Positions 8,614 to 9,686 of a stretch of 9,686 nt of DNA are shown here, in pieces. The notes under the pieces were generated by a model. It saw nothing but the letters and a program-made list of their open reading frames with translations. It was not told where the DNA came from and made no database searches. Position numbers and translations under genes: made by a program. The stretch is taken from assembly GCA_025455895.1 (NCBI GenBank), contig JALOLQ010000036.1:1-9686 (forward strand). Direction: 5' to 3'. Numbering within the stretch: the stretch's first letter is position 1; the number at the start of each line of letters is the position of its first letter. This DNA is from Solirubrobacteraceae bacterium. GTDB taxonomy: Bacteria > Actinomycetota > Thermoleophilia > Solirubrobacterales > Solirubrobacteraceae.

Positions 8614-9686
<1,073 letters not shown>

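Overview
This window comes from a very GC-rich bacterium and carries a dnaK-grpE-dnaJ-hspR heat-shock operon with clpB downstream. A MerR-type HspR as the fourth gene of the dnaK operon is an actinobacterial arrangement. The actinobacterial family AbiEi-HTH + DUF559, an EndoIII/ATP-grasp pair and a DnaK unlike the Mycobacterium type fit a deep-branching actinobacterium (Thermoleophilia/Solirubrobacterales-like). That placement is inference; no rRNA or other marker is present.

Layout. (1) Positions 1-1792, minus strand: a haloalkane-dehalogenase-like alpha/beta hydrolase, overlapped by 4 bp (GTGA) with a GTG-started polytopic membrane protein that runs off the left edge. (2) 1793-1820: a 28-bp divergent promoter gap holding a perfect 6-bp-arm palindrome. 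(3) 1821-3370, plus strand: an endonuclease III-like Fe-S DNA glycosylase, overlapped by 4 bp (GTGA) with an ATP-grasp ligase-like protein. (4) 3371-3497: dnaK control region with a -10-like hexamer, a HAIR-like operator candidate, a leader hairpin and a Shine-Dalgarno. (5) 3498-7509: dnaK, grpE, dnaJ, hspR, tightly packed with TGATG overlaps at two junctions. (6) 7548-8554: a single gene with an N-terminal AbiEi-type HTH and a C-terminal DUF559/Vsr-like nuclease, enclosed by a pair of inverted repeats (20-bp perfect core, imperfect similarity over about 50 bp). (7) 8575-9686: clpB, 5' part only, with its own promoter, an operator candidate sharing an AT-rich 11-mer with the dnaK site, and a probable near-leaderless start.

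How it works together. DnaK-DnaJ-GrpE and ClpB form the bacterial refolding and disaggregation machine, and HspR is the expected repressor of both transcription units. The shared motif CTTAGATTTTC, present once at each heat-shock promoter and in opposite orientation, is the best candidate for its binding site here. The nuclease cassette sits between hspR and clpB, looks like an insertion into the heat-shock region, and is the most unusual element of the window.
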